Part shown: positions 9,925 to 20,649 of the stretch, one piece after another
Numbering within the stretch: the first letter of the stretch is position 1
Layout: each line of letters starts with the position of its first letter
NCBI RefSeq assembly: GCF_041956535.1
Contig: NW_027192195.1
Coordinates: 1,020,287-1,084,286, forward strand
DNA length: 64,000 nucleotides
Direction of reading: 5' to 3'
Source: Calcarisporiella thermophila CBS 279.70
Lineage: Eukaryota > Calcarisporiellomycota
Translations under genes and position numbers: made by a program
The notes under the pieces: model-generated
Database searches by the model: none
Seen by the model: the letters and a program-made list of their open reading frames with translations, nothing else
What the model was told of the DNA's origin: nothing

Positions 9925-12423
9925 ATGTCGATTCCGTCGATTCGAAAGTGGATGCATCCGGTACGTTTTTTCTTGGAGATGAATGGATTTTACTACTCTG
10001 GCCGATTGCTGACCTTCTTGCTTATAGGCTCAGATACCCACCAGCAAGTCCATCACGCCACCGCTGGAAATTGAAGCCCTGTACGACCCGAACGAAAAGT
10101 ATTTTGGACTTGAAAATGTAGCGTAGCTCGAATGCATGTTTTTCCCCCAGGGCATTATTTATCCTAATTCTTTCTTGTATTAATACTGGATAGTTTGGCA
10201 ACACATGCTACTGCAACTCCATTCTTCAGGCTCTCTACTATTGTGTACCCTTTCGGGATTGCGTGGAAAATTATCCATCTCCATTACCTCCACCTTGCTA
10301 TCCTGCCGCCTCGCCTCCCCTCAGTTCTACCGCAGCACCTCCCCCACCAGCAGCAACTAACGGGCACATGTACCTTCCTGCTTCCATACTCTCTACTCCC
10401 ACGATTCCTGCGGTAAACGGGAAAAAGCCGGTGCCCTCAGAGCAAGAGACCGCAACCGATACCCCATCGTTGAGTGTAAAGGGAATGGAGGACGGTCTAT
10501 TTGTCGCGCTAAAAGATTTGTGGTGGCGAGTGAAGAGTCAGCCGTCCAGAACAGGTGCCTTCGCGCCAAGAATGTTTATTTCAAAGTTGCGAAAGATGAA
10601 CGGTGAAGCATCGAAGCTCTCTATTTCAAATACATAAATCTAATCATATCATCTCTATTCAGAGATCTTTAGTGGTATGGCCCACCAAGACGCTCACGAG
10701 TTTCTCATGTATATTCTCAATGCGGTAGCTGAAGAGGTTGAGGCCTATGAGCGGGACTTTGCTGCGGAGCTGCAAAAAATGCGGAGTCATACCCTGAAGC
10801 AGCAGGAGAATTTGAATGGCTCTCTTACGCCCGCTAACGAAGACAACGTCAAAACCGAGAGTGTTGCTTTCGGTGTTGAACACAACCGTACCACTGCGAC
10901 CTGGATCCACGACCTGTTCGCGGGAATCCTTACCAACGAGATAAAATGCCTCACATGCGAATCTGTCACGAGCCGAGACGAGACCTTTCTCGACATTTCG
11001 ATCGATATCGAACAGCACACCTCGGTCACCTCGTGTCTGCGCCAGTTTTCCGCCAGCGAAATACTCTGTCACCAAAATAAATTTCTGTGCGAAAACTGCG
11101 GAGGCTTGCAGGAAGCTGAGAAGCGAATGAGAATCAAATCGTTGCCGCAGGTCTTAGCTCTGCACCTGAAGCGGTTCAAATACGAGGAGAAGGTGCAAAG
11201 GTTCGTTAAATTGTCCTACCGAGTGGTGTTCCCTCTCGAGCTGCGGCTCTTTAACACAGTAAGCTCGTTATAAAAACAAACCGTCTCTTGAAACTCAAAA
11301 TGACTTCTTGGCGGTTTTTTCTTATAGAGTGATGACTCGGTGGATTCAGAACGACTTTATGAACTCTACGCAGTCGTAGTCCATATTGGCAGCGGCCCTC
11401 ATCACGGTCATTATGTTACCTTAATTAAAAGTTTGGGACAATGGCTTATCTTTGACGACGAAACTGTGGAGGTAACTCGATAATTTTTTATTTTACCACC
11501 TTTATTTGTCCTTAACAAATCGATAATTTTATTTAAAAAATAAATAATAGACGATCGAGGAGTCCGATATCCCCAAGTTCTTTGGTGATCGAGCGGGCAC
11601 GGGCTCTGGATACTTATTATTTTATCAGGCCAAAGATCTCAATATTTACTCACTCAACATTCCACAGACTTATTGGAGTGCAAAGGAAACACAATCTACA
11701 ACTGAAGAAATGGCTGGGAATAAAAAAGAAGACTTGGAAACAGGGGAAGCTTGTGCAAGCAGCTCTGCTTCATCGACCATCGCGACGGCTACCCATATTT
11801 CCACTACCGATGGAAATGGAAAAGAGCATCTATCGAACAGTAGCTCTACAGAGCGTGAGAAGGACAAGGAACCAGAGCGGAGCAGGGAAAAGGAGAAGAC
11901 CAAAAGTAAAGATGTTAGGCAGTGGTTCTTACGCAAGCAGAAAAGTGAGCATCGTCGTAAAACCGAGAGCCCACAACCGGTCACAAGCACGCCTAATGGA
12001 GGTGGGGAGAGGAAATGGTTCCAGCGCAGCAAGAGCATTACAGGAAATGTTCGGGGCACCGGTTCCAAAGAAATGGGGGATGTCAAGGAGAAAGCCGACG
12101 AGAAGCCGCGCTCTGCTCCTCATTCCGTACGCTCCAGCGCATTTACCTCCCCATCGAAAGCGCATGAATCCCAGGCTCGCGAGCTGCAGCCGCCATTTTC
12201 GCTTCCAAAACACAGATTTTTGGCAGAGGGGGCGACGGTAGAGGGATTTTTGACGGGAAACAAAGCTGCCGCGACCCCACAATATCGAATCTCGGCGTCC
12301 GTCCATAGCCGGGGACTTGCGATGAGCTTAGTAGGGGGAGGGGAGAAGAGGAGGGGGAGAAGAGGAGGGGGAAGGCGCTTCTATACACTGTCCGTCTGCG
12401 TATATGTACCATTTTATTTATGA
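9925..12423 (+). CDS. Ubiquitin-specific protease, USP12/USP46-Ubp9/13-CreB type
   Basis: Cysteine protease removing ubiquitin from substrates; family members work with WD40 activators (UAF1/WDR48 type). Six exons (9925-9960, 10028-10117, 10194-10602, 10663-11258, 11328-11471, 11551-12423) give 715 residues. The Cys box [16 protein letters not shown] puts the catalytic Cys at residue 47. QDAHEFL follows the fourth exon start. Two CXXC pairs (CLTC and CENC) form the zinc ribbon typical of this subfamily. The His box PHHGHYV places the catalytic His near residue 405, and YLLFYQ closes the domain. Between the Cys box and QDAHEF there is a proline-rich insert of roughly 60 residues. After the catalytic domain lies a 250-residue charged low-complexity tail ending in a Gly/Arg-rich stretch. 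The exact stop is less certain than the catalytic core. Confidence 0.93.
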
Positions 12424-12455
12424 TTCGTATTTGATACCGTGCTTTTATTTTCTTT

Positions 12456-12475
12456 TATTTATTTATTTATTTCTC
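12456..12475. repeat. TTTA microsatellite in 3' flank
   Basis: Short TTTA tandem tract just after the deubiquitinase stop, within a T-rich probable 3' UTR. Confidence 0.7.
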
Positions 12476-12644
12476 TCTTTGCTTATTTATTTTATTCTCT
12501 TGGAATGAGCTAGGGAATGTTTTTACTCGAGTTGAGAATAATGCTATCATAATAATAATAGCCTGGTATTGATGGATGCTAAATAGTGGTGATCAGCTGC
12601 AATTCGGCAAACCAAATAATGAAAGTATAAGAGGAGGGGCCGGT

Positions 12645-13571
12645 TCATGGGTTCACTCTCTCCTCCTTCCAGCTCCCATCCGCGCCTCGAGTGAATAGCC
12701 TCCGTTCTGGAGGAAATTGCCACAGCTTTACCCAGTCGACTTGCTCAACCTCCACCAACAATAGCACAAATTGCTTCAGAGCCTCTTCCTCCTGGTCTTC
12801 AGCCAGTTCCTTTGGAAAATGATGCTTCTCTACTTCTTTGTCATTATAGTCGGTAGAGAAAGGTTCTCCTGGAGGAGGATATAGAAAAGAGGCGCGAAGG
12901 AGAGGAGTGAGATCTCTCCAGAGTCGGAGGCGCTCGGACTCAAGCGCTTGAGGAAGTGGCTGCGCAAGATTATCGGTATTGGGTCTGGTATCAATGTTGG
13001 GATCGGAATGCGTGAATTGGCGAGAGAAAATATGTGCTGGAATGAGGTCGTGAGGGAGTGAGGAATAGGGCTGCTGTTCTTTAGATGCAAGGAAGTGGAC
13101 ACGACCCGAGAGACGGTATTGTTCACCAGTCACAGGTAGCCACCTAGTATATTAGTGGAATTTAGTGGTTGGATAAGGGAACGGGCCGCGGATCACGACA
13201 ACAATGAAATGTTGGTGTGACTAAGCAATGAGGGCGATGTATTACCAACATAATTCAACACTATTGTCAGCTTGAAATTGGGCAAGTTTTGGCGTACGGG
13301 CGTCAGTGGTTATCAGGAGTAGATCAGTTTCCAGAGACGAATGAGTATCAAACAGAAAGCCACGTGCGACCACGCTACGATTTCTTGGTCTTTTAGTAGC
13401 TACATCGAGAGTCGCCAGCTGCACAGTCTCTAAGGGTTAGCGACGTTAGAGCAGTGAGGAAAGTAAATGAAGTAGAAACCTCTTACTTGCATGAGCGTAA
13501 GTTTGGAGATTGGAAGCAACGCTCTCTTCTATAAGTTGCTTCCATCTAGGACACTTTGCAGAGTGTAGCAT
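12645..13571 (-). CDS. Pyridoxamine 5'-phosphate oxidase-like FMN-binding protein, Alr4036 type
   Basis: Three exons (13571-13487, 13429-13246, 13143-12645) give 255 residues. The order of motifs is that of the split-barrel flavin-binding family related to PNPO: an N-terminal helix, then TVQLATLDVATKRPRNR with SVVARGF (strand and FMN-contact region), LLLITTDARTPK, SVELCWW split by the second intron, and EQYRLSG. The C-terminus contains VEVEQVDWVKLW, like the tail of plant and fungal Alr4036-domain proteins. A role in vitamin B6 metabolism is possible, but this subfamily is distinct from canonical PdxH/PDX3, so the reaction is not assigned. It shares a 162-bp divergent promoter with PEX10. Confidence 0.82.
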
Positions 13572-13733
13572 TTTTATCGCCACTCTATGATAAGGTTATT
13601 CGAGTCTGGTCCAAGCAATTAAATGAAGAGTGAAGAGTGAAGAGTGAGTTGAGGGCGTACTAATGCATATGAAAATGTGAATTTCACGTTTTTTTTTTTC
13701 GACATTCTCCTCATTCCATGTTTTGAAACCGCT

Positions 13734-15039
13734 ATGGCGACGCCAGTGGAGCCCATATCGCTACAGGTGGCAGACGAGGCCGCATCACTACAGAATGCGC
13801 AGGATCAGTCACAATCACAAGCTCAACCGAACTTACACATAAGGCGGCATTTGCCCAATTTTAATCTCAACTTTCCCTCTGCAGCCCAACCTGATATTAG
13901 TATGGCATCTAAATCCAATCTGTTTTAAGCATTTTAATCCATGGTCTAACCCGCCTCCTGACAGTTCGCTCCAATCAGAAAGACGTCTACTACCAGTCTA
14001 TCCTTCAAGACCAAATTTCCTCTATTGTCCAGCAGCAGTTCGGCACCCAGTTCCAGCACAAATTTCAAAATGAGATCCGCATGCTCTCTGATCTATGCTA
14101 CTTTGGATTAACAACCCTGGCCGGCACACAAACTTTAGGCGAGGAGTATTGTGGGATCATGCAGGTGCACGAGCGGACGGGTGTTTACCCCGGAATCAGG
14201 GTGAGAATATCTTCCTTTCAAACCCTAGTGCGGCATTCTGTATTCATAATGGATAAACCATTTTAGAGACGCGCCACCCTCATCTTCTTTCATACCTTGT
14301 TTCCCTATTTATTAACGAAAACGATCCTTGAGCTAAAGAAACGTGTCCGCAAACCTCTTCCCCCGCGCCAGGCGCGCACTCTCACTACCTCTTTGGCTCG
14401 CAAGCGTCAGTTACTTTCCGAACTCGTGCACAACGCGTTACCCAGGCTTCAGACGTTCTTTAAGGAGCACGCGCACCCTATACATCTCGCAGTGTTTTAT
14501 TTCTTTGGGGCATACTACCATTTGGCTAAGCGAGTAACGGGAATCCGATTTATATTCACGAGGGTATTAGGGCCTGGAGAGCAGAGGATAGGTTATGAAG
14601 TTCTTGGGGTATTGTTAGTGTTGCAGCTGATAATCCGCGGGATATTGCAGCGAAGAGAGCGAGCGAAAGAACAGGAGAGCAAGAAAGACCAAGGAGAAGA
14701 CAGGTGAATCACGACTCTATGTTATAGCGCTGACAAAATACAACGTTTTTGCTAAAGCATTATATGTTATATTGTTCTAGCGAAGAGGAGGGGCTATTAG
14801 GCCAATCCTCTACATCTTCCTTTGTCGGTGACCAATTAGAGTCCAATCTGACTGCCGAGGAGATGCAAGCGCGAAAATGCACATTGTGTTTATCGCCACG
14901 GTCACAGACCACAGCAACGCCGTGTGGCCATCTCTTCTGCTGGGATTGCATTATAGAGTGGTGCCAGAACAAGGCAGAGTGCCCTTTGTGTCGACAGAGC
15001 GTGATTCTCTCTCACCTTCTTCCATTGTATAATTACTGA
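13734..15039 (+). CDS. PEX10: Peroxisome biogenesis factor 10 (RING E3 ligase)
   Basis: Peroxisomal membrane E3 ubiquitin ligase that with PEX2 and PEX12 ubiquitinates the import receptor PEX5 for recycling. Four exons (13734-13899, 13965-14200, 14267-14703, 14781-15039) encode 365 residues. After a Gln/Ser-rich leader, the motifs [13 protein letters not shown] and [10 protein letters not shown] mark the N-terminal Pex2/12 domain. The run [19 protein letters not shown] is highly typical of PEX10. A hydrophobic segment around [13 protein letters not shown] precedes a charged linker. A C3HC4 RING lies at about residues 313-352 ([17 protein letters not shown]). The start at 13734 was preferred over an in-frame ATG at 13677, whose extension is only phenylalanine-rich leader sequence. 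It ends 65 bp from the convergent methyltransferase gene. Confidence 0.96.
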
Positions 15040-15063
15040 GCGTTCTTAACTTCATTTTAATCA

Positions 15064-15073
15064 AATAAATAAA
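15064..15073. terminator. AATAAATAAA polyadenylation-type signal
   Basis: Overlapping AATAAA hexamers 25 bp after the PEX10 stop in a 65-bp tail-to-tail gap. They probably serve PEX10 3'-end formation; the transcripts of both genes may overlap here. Confidence 0.5.
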
Positions 15074-15104
15074 GCCTCTATTTACAATAATACAATCATG
15101 GTTG

Positions 15105-16251
15105 CTAAAGAGCAGGGTCTGCTGCTAGTTTTCGTATTCTCGCCACAAAAAATCCCGAGGTGTTTGAGATCAAGGGGTCAAACCTTCTTACCGCACTCAA
15201 GTCAATATCTGGGAATTCCGGAGTCAGTTTGGGGGGAGAGGGAACTATCGATCCACAATGAACGGGCTCCAATCTTGCACTCTCCCGATGATTTGACAGA
15301 AACCACGCAATCACACACTCGTTCTGAACCTTTGACAGAGAACATGTGCTATACACAAGGATCCCGCCAGGCTTAAGCAGTCGCCAGCCATTGGCAAGCA
15401 GATTTTTCTGTAGCTGCTGAATGGAATCGATGCGAAGGGGGTCAAGGACTTGGCGTTCAAAGGCGTCGAAGTCCCAGCCTTCACGACACGAAGTATATTT
15501 CCAGATGTGTACGAGCGAGCCATCATGTGTGCACTCGGCATCCACCAGTACACGGTCGTAAAGGCGCCCCTTGAGCTGGGGATCGTTGCGTATTAATTTG
15601 GGGGCATAGAATGGTTTCACTAATGCTTCCTTGGACTCTTCGCGCTCTCGTTGTTTACGGGACACGCCTGATTTAAGCGCGGGAGCATGGACGTCGAAAG
15701 TGGTGCCATCCGCTACGAATATGCGTGCCCGAGAGCTGCGATGTTTTTTGAGTAGACTGCGACAAGTTGCGGCACGATGGGCCGAAATGTCCACCCCCGT
15801 TATAGTGCCTTCCCCAGAAGTGCCCACTAAGGAAGCAAGCATGCAGAGCTTGGCACCGGGAGCACAGCATATGTCAAGAATATGAGAGTCTGGCGTCGGT
15901 TCCAGAGCATAGACGGCAATAGCGGAGCTGATGTCCATACCGAAAATCTAAGATAATGCAAAAATCAGTGAGCACCGTACCATTTTGGCTGTCCAGAGCA
16001 ATATGTACTTTTCCATCCTTGTATGCTTGGCATCCGACGATTTTCACCCTTCCATCTAATCTCCAAAATCCGTCAACCCCTTCGACCTTTTCTATATGCG
16101 CTTGTAGTTGGTGCTCCACCTCCGATGCGGATATCTCATTCTCATCAAACCGAATAAAGCGTGGCAGGTCTGTGATGGTGTATATACGAGGATCTATGTC
16201 ATTAGCAGCTAGAAAATCTATAAATTTTTGAGGTAGAGCAGCTAGATCCAT
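15105..16251 (-). CDS. NOL1/NOP2/Sun-family RNA (cytosine-5) methyltransferase
   Basis: SAM-dependent m5C methyltransferase acting on tRNA or rRNA, 361 residues in two exons (16251-16009 and 15947-15105, 61-nt intron). The junction reads KDGKIFGMDISSA, joining the RNA-binding N-terminus to the Rossmann core. Motif I is LDICCAPGAK with ITGVDIS after it. Motif IV reads LVDAECTHDGS, and motif VI is VYSTCSLSKVQNE; both conserved cysteines (release and nucleophile) are present. DAECTH departs from the common DAPCSG-type motif, so I do not assign it to a numbered NSUN class. A shorter alternative intron (28-32 nt) was rejected as too short. Confidence 0.88.
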
Positions 16252-17486
16252 TAAAGAAATGGAGGTAGAGGGTACATTTTTTCTTGAAAGTCACACTGAC
16301 TGTAATCAATCTGACTTTGAAATGATTTATCTAGCTTAAGCTCTCTCAAGTATGCCAGGTACATATGAACGTTATAGGATTAGTGCAAGAAAAAAAAGTT
16401 GGTCAATTCTATGTAAAGAACTGGGCATTTTTACGCGTGTAACAGATGCGAGTTAGGGAAAACTTATGTTTGGTTAACCCGTGTGAATACATATATATAT
16501 ATAAAGTAGCATCAATGGCGATTGTTGGGAAATTTATAAATCCGCGTTACTCTTCTCATTTTAATTGCTGAATGTGCACATTGTGCAGGGATTTTACTGG
16601 TAGGATTGTGGTTTGACGAAGACGTGCAGGTATCGACACATATTCAGTATCAATAGACAGTAGCAAATGTTAAATTTATGGGCATTGATCTAGTCATCCT
16701 AAGATAGTTGTGATGATACATAGGCAACAATGGTATCAGCACATCGTACAGTCCTTCCCTGGTGAAGGGGATTCCGGGCTGGACTTTGGGTTGAGTTTCG
16801 ATGATCAAAAATCGCCCCAACCTTTTTTTCCTGTTATTTGTATCCTCGATTCTCAATTTTCTTTTGTTGTCGTGTTGTTGTCGTGTTTCGTGACTGCCCC
16901 CCATTTTGAAACACGAAAGCAAAACTTTGCAGGGGGCCGATCCATGGCTGAAGCAAACCCATTTATTTCTCATTTTGGATGAAATTTCCCTTGCAGCCCC
17001 ATAGCTTTCACTCTAGCTTCCTAGATGTCCCCTCATGCTCTACATTGTAATCCTCAAATCTTCATAAACCTCCCATGCCTGACTCATCGGCTTTTCTTAA
17101 CTCCTTCTGGCTCATACAATCGCACAGCATCCCAAGTCTTTCTTTCTCTGCTTATCCTTTGTCGTCATTCGGACTAAAATCAGTAGAAAGCCGCTTTCAA
17201 AACTTATTTATTTATTGGACCCCTAACCAAGCCCGGGCCCAAATCAGATAATCATTCCCATCTCCGTCCTCAATTCCATGCCCGTGGCATTAGATGCTTA
17301 ATTCTTTCATCAAAAATCAGGGAGCACTAGCCATAATATGTATGGGCTTTGGGCTAAATTGATAAAAGAATGGAAAAGAACCAAACGTGAAAATTGTAGC
17401 GGGAGATAAAGGATTTGGCAGCATCTGACTGGTCGAAGGAGTTTTTTTTTATTTGTACCACAGCGTGACTGCTCGACTTCTGACAG

Positions 17487-17494
17487 TATAAATA
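17487..17494 (+). promoter_or_regulatory. TATA box of the TBP gene
   Basis: TATAAATA followed by G, 205 bp before the TBP start codon, preceding a purine-rich stretch and a T-rich leader. A strong consensus match; the distance implies a 5' UTR of roughly 170 nt. Confidence 0.6.
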
Positions 17495-17570
17495 GGGGAG
17501 GGGGAGAGTCGAATTTTTCAAATTTTTTTCACTTTTATTGAAGTCTTATTTTCATTGGTTTCATTTTCTG

Positions 17571-17578
17571 TGACGTCG
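17571..17578 (+). promoter_or_regulatory. CRE-like TGACGTCG
   Basis: ATF/CREB-type half palindrome downstream of the TATA box, in the presumed 5' leader of the TBP gene. May be coincidental. Confidence 0.25.
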
Positions 17579-17691
17579 TCATCGTAAATTATCCCCCCCT
17601 CCCGGAACCTTTTGCCCCTCCGCCTGATAAAACCTACCCCATCCCACCCTCAACACACATTTTTATATATAGAATCATATACTTCATCATA

Positions 17692-18653
17692 ATGTATTCT
17701 TCCCCCCTTCAATCCCTTCAAACCCCCCAGCCGGTACAGAACGGAAACGGCCTGTTGCAATATCCAGTGTCGATGGGTACGCCTGCCCCCTCCTCAATGG
17801 AGGTGAAGGATGCACCAACACCTGGAGGTCAGCCGCAGAACCCGTACTCTGTCGCCGGCATCACCCCCACACTACAGTAAGTTATCATCGATGATCGCGT
17901 TTGTATATATCTTGTATAATAAATGTATTCGTGCAGAAATATTGTTGCGACAGTCAATTTGGATTGCCGCCTGGACTTAAAGACGATTGCGCTCCACGCG
18001 CGCAACGCTGAATACAATCCAAAGGTACAGACTCTTGTGTCCTGTATTCCTGCATGACCTTTTATTCAATACTTTGAATCTTTTCTTCAAACTCTTTCCC
18101 ACTTTCCTCTTGGCCTCCCCTCCACCTCGTCTCCCTTGCACACTTTTAGCGTTTTGCTGCAGTGATTATGCGCATTCGTGAACCGAAGACAACCGCACTT
18201 ATCTTTGCGAGTGGCAAGATGGTGGTGACGGGAGCCAAGTCGGAGGAGGATTCACGGCTTGCCGCCCGCAAGTATGCCCGCATCATTCAGAAACTTGGCT
18301 TCAACGCCAAATTCACTGATTTCAAGATCCAAAACATTGTGGGCTCTACAGGTTTGTTTCCTCTGTGTTTCCCACCTCTGGCACCCCTCGCTAACCACGT
18401 GATCTCTGCCCCCCTCTTTCTAGACGTGAAGTTTCCCATCCGTCTCGAGGGTCTTGCCTACTCCCACGGCCACTTCTCTTCTTATGAGCCTGAACTGTTC
18501 CCCGGCCTCATCTACCGTATGGTGAAGCCGAAGATTGTGTTGCTCATCTTCGTCAGTGGCAAGATTGTGTTAACGGGTGCTAAAGTAAGAGAGGAGATCT
18601 ATCAGGCATTCCAGGCCATCTATCCGGTGTTGACCGAATTCCGGAAGCCTTAA
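17692..18653 (+). CDS. TBP: TATA-binding protein
   Basis: Core transcription factor nucleating TFIID, SL1 and TFIIIB at promoters. Four exons (17692-17876, 17937-18024, 18150-18351, 18424-18653) give 234 residues. A short N-terminal tail of about 60 residues rich in Pro, Gln and Gly precedes the saddle. The two direct repeats are clear: [35 protein letters not shown] and [17 protein letters not shown] in the first; [27 protein letters not shown] and [15 protein letters not shown] in the second. Intercalating Phe residues are retained. The saddle is nearly invariant relative to other eukaryotes, which makes the exon structure very secure. The upstream region has its own TATA box. Confidence 0.98.
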
Positions 18654-19227
18654 GGAGAAGGAGGCCTTGAGGTGGCCGATGGCTGTTACTTGCGGGTTCT
18701 TTGTTGCACCGTCGGTGTTCTTCCCCCACCGCCCCCCCCCCCCCTGCCTTGTTAAGCTTGACTCGCAAAGGCATGCGTTATGAGCGGACATTCTTATCTC
18801 TTCTATGCTTATGCTGGTGGAAATGGTTCGGGATTATTCTCTTATCTCCTATTCCTTCTGGGTTTTTTATGAACATTTGCGATGACTTCTCACAGTGACT
18901 TTTTCTTATTCGAGCTCTTAATAGTTTATAATCTTTTCTCTCTCCTCTCTCGTGTACTATAGTTTATCGTTATTGCATTGCTTTCCTCCTTTTTACCATT
19001 TGCGCTACCCATACTGCTTGTGATGCATGGGGTTTTTTTATTATATTCTGTGTATAGTCCTTTTTCCTTTATTGCTCTCGTATCACATAGCCCCATCTTG
19101 ACATGCTTGTGTTGGTAGCCACAAAAAAAATACATTTCTTACACAGCGTTTATTCTCTTCATCCATCTTGTGCAAATTCGGCGAATGACCCCTACTATTA
19201 CAGAAGGGGAGGGGAAAATCGATGGGT
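18654..19227. other. Tail-to-tail spacer
   Basis: 3' flanks of TBP and of the cupin gene. Contains a C13 run near 18732-18745 and T-rich sequence. No gene seen. Confidence 0.5.
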
Positions 19228-19643
19228 CTACTTTTCGCCCACCAAGTAGCGGCAGCCGTTCGGGCCCATCCAAGCCTCATGGAGCTCTTGGGCCCCGACG
19301 TCGGCACGGTCACCCGCCACAAAAGTGCGAGTTTGGCCGTTCATAGCCAGCGTGAGCTCGCCCTCCAGGATGAGGTGGGTGGTCTCGGTGGAGTGGACAT
19401 GAGGGGGGTAGTGGGCGTTGGGGGGATCGGACCATTCGAAGATATGAGTGTAACCCTTGGATGCATGGAAGGAGGGGAGAGAATGAGTAAAAGACCGATG
19501 GAATGCGGGAGGGAAAGATCATGCCAGGGGGGATACGAGGGAAACAAGCGTGATGCTGAAAATCTCTATCTGAAAAAGGGGTGATTCATTACCTCGGTTC
19601 GAAGTTGTGCTTCCTGCTCGGATTGGTTCGGCTTCGACGCCAT
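19228..19643 (-). CDS. Small single-domain cupin
   Basis: Two exons (19643-19593 and 19455-19228, 137-nt intron) encode only 92 residues. The first exon supplies MASKPNQSEQEAQLRTE. The second gives a complete minimal cupin barrel: PHVHSTETTHLILEGEL matches cupin motif 1 (two His, a Glu-rich stretch, then the strand with Gly), and GDRADVGAQELHEA matches motif 2 with its His. Metal ligands would be the two His of motif 1, a Glu and the motif 2 His. Small fungal cupins of this kind are often of unknown substrate; isomerase, dioxygenase or sensor roles are all possible. It is divergently transcribed from the UPF0132 membrane protein with 212 bp between starts. Confidence 0.8.
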
Positions 19644-19855
19644 GCCGGTGTTGCGATCTTCACATGTAAGTAAAGGAGAGCGAGGGAGGGGATACTTGTG
19701 CCTTGTAGGGCCAAAGAACAAACGAGACTCTTGTGGCAAACTTCAAATTGAAAAAAAGGCGTCATTTGCGTGGCTGGGGATTTGGCCACAAAGGAATACT
19801 AGAGCGCGGCCCAGCTTTTCCTCTACCCTGTTGCCAAGATCCGAGCCATCGCAAG

Positions 19856-20649
19856 ATGAATTTTGCGCCGTACACCCCCTCACCTGATGAATCCAAGCGT
19901 GGTCGCAGCGGCTACCAGCCCATTCCTTCCTCCTCGTCCTCCTCAGGGCCAAGCGGCATCGCGGGCTCTTACCAGAATCCATCGACCCACGCCGGGCTTC
20001 TTGAGGAGGGAGAAGCCGCCAACACGGTTCGGGTGAATAAATACGAGACGTCCTTGCCGATCCGGGTGGACATTGAGGCGGCACTTACCTATTCGCTGGG
20101 ATGTGTCACTGGTAAGATTGCGTCTGCTGAATGATGAGGTGGCCCCTGTTTTTTGCCCCCCCCCACCCCCCCCCCAACCCCGCTTCGATGGACTAATTGT
20201 TTTCTGGGACGGGCGATGGCGGACATAGGTGTACTGTTCCTAATATTAGAGCAAAAGAATGATTACGTGCGCTTCCATGCATGGCAGTCGTCCCTGTTAT
20301 TTTTGGGGATGCTTGTAAGCCTGAAGATGTCACCCTTTGCCCAGTGTTGGCAATACTGACGGTCCATTTGCCCTCTTTCTCTCTTTCTCTCTCTGCGTTT
20401 AGGTTATTCAGTTCATCTTCATGTTCATCTCGACATTCCTCAGCTGGCTACTCTTCTTTACGGAGATTTTCCTCATCGGATATTTGAGGTATGTGTGCAA
20501 ACTCGCGCTCACTTATGATAGACTAGGAAACCCTAACGCGTGTCCCCCTCTTTCTCAGCTACCGCGCCTACCAGGATGGGGCCACCCTGGAAAGATATGA
20601 AATACCCTACATTGGTCAATATGCGGCACAGTGGACAGACGAGGAATGA
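19856..20649 (+). CDS. UPF0132/DUF4870-type small membrane protein
   Basis: Four exons (19856-20111, 20229-20314, 20403-20488, 20559-20649) encode 172 residues. A Ser-rich cytosolic N-terminus of about 75 residues leads into three predicted membrane segments: ALTYSLGCVTGVLFLILE, SSLLFLGMLVIQFIFMFIS and SWLLFFTEIFLIGYL. The hallmark between TM1 and TM2 is EQKNDYVRFHAWQS, the signature of the UPF0132 family found in fungi and bacteria. The C-terminus (LERYEIPYIGQYAAQ) is the conserved tail. Fungal members have been linked to endomembrane compartments, but no molecular function is established; localisation here is inference. Confidence 0.85.

Larger units (their letters stand above)
16252..17691. 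other. Spacer and TBP promoter region
   Basis: About 1.4 kb between divergent genes. Contains a TA microsatellite near 16493-16503 and, close to the right end, the TATA box and CRE-like site listed separately, followed by a pyrimidine-rich 5' leader. No further gene was recognised. Confidence 0.5.

Noticed and set aside
15948-15979. A 28-32-nt intron in the NSUN-type gene
   Set aside because: Too short for splicing; a 61-nt GT-AG intron (16008-15948) gives a better protein junction.
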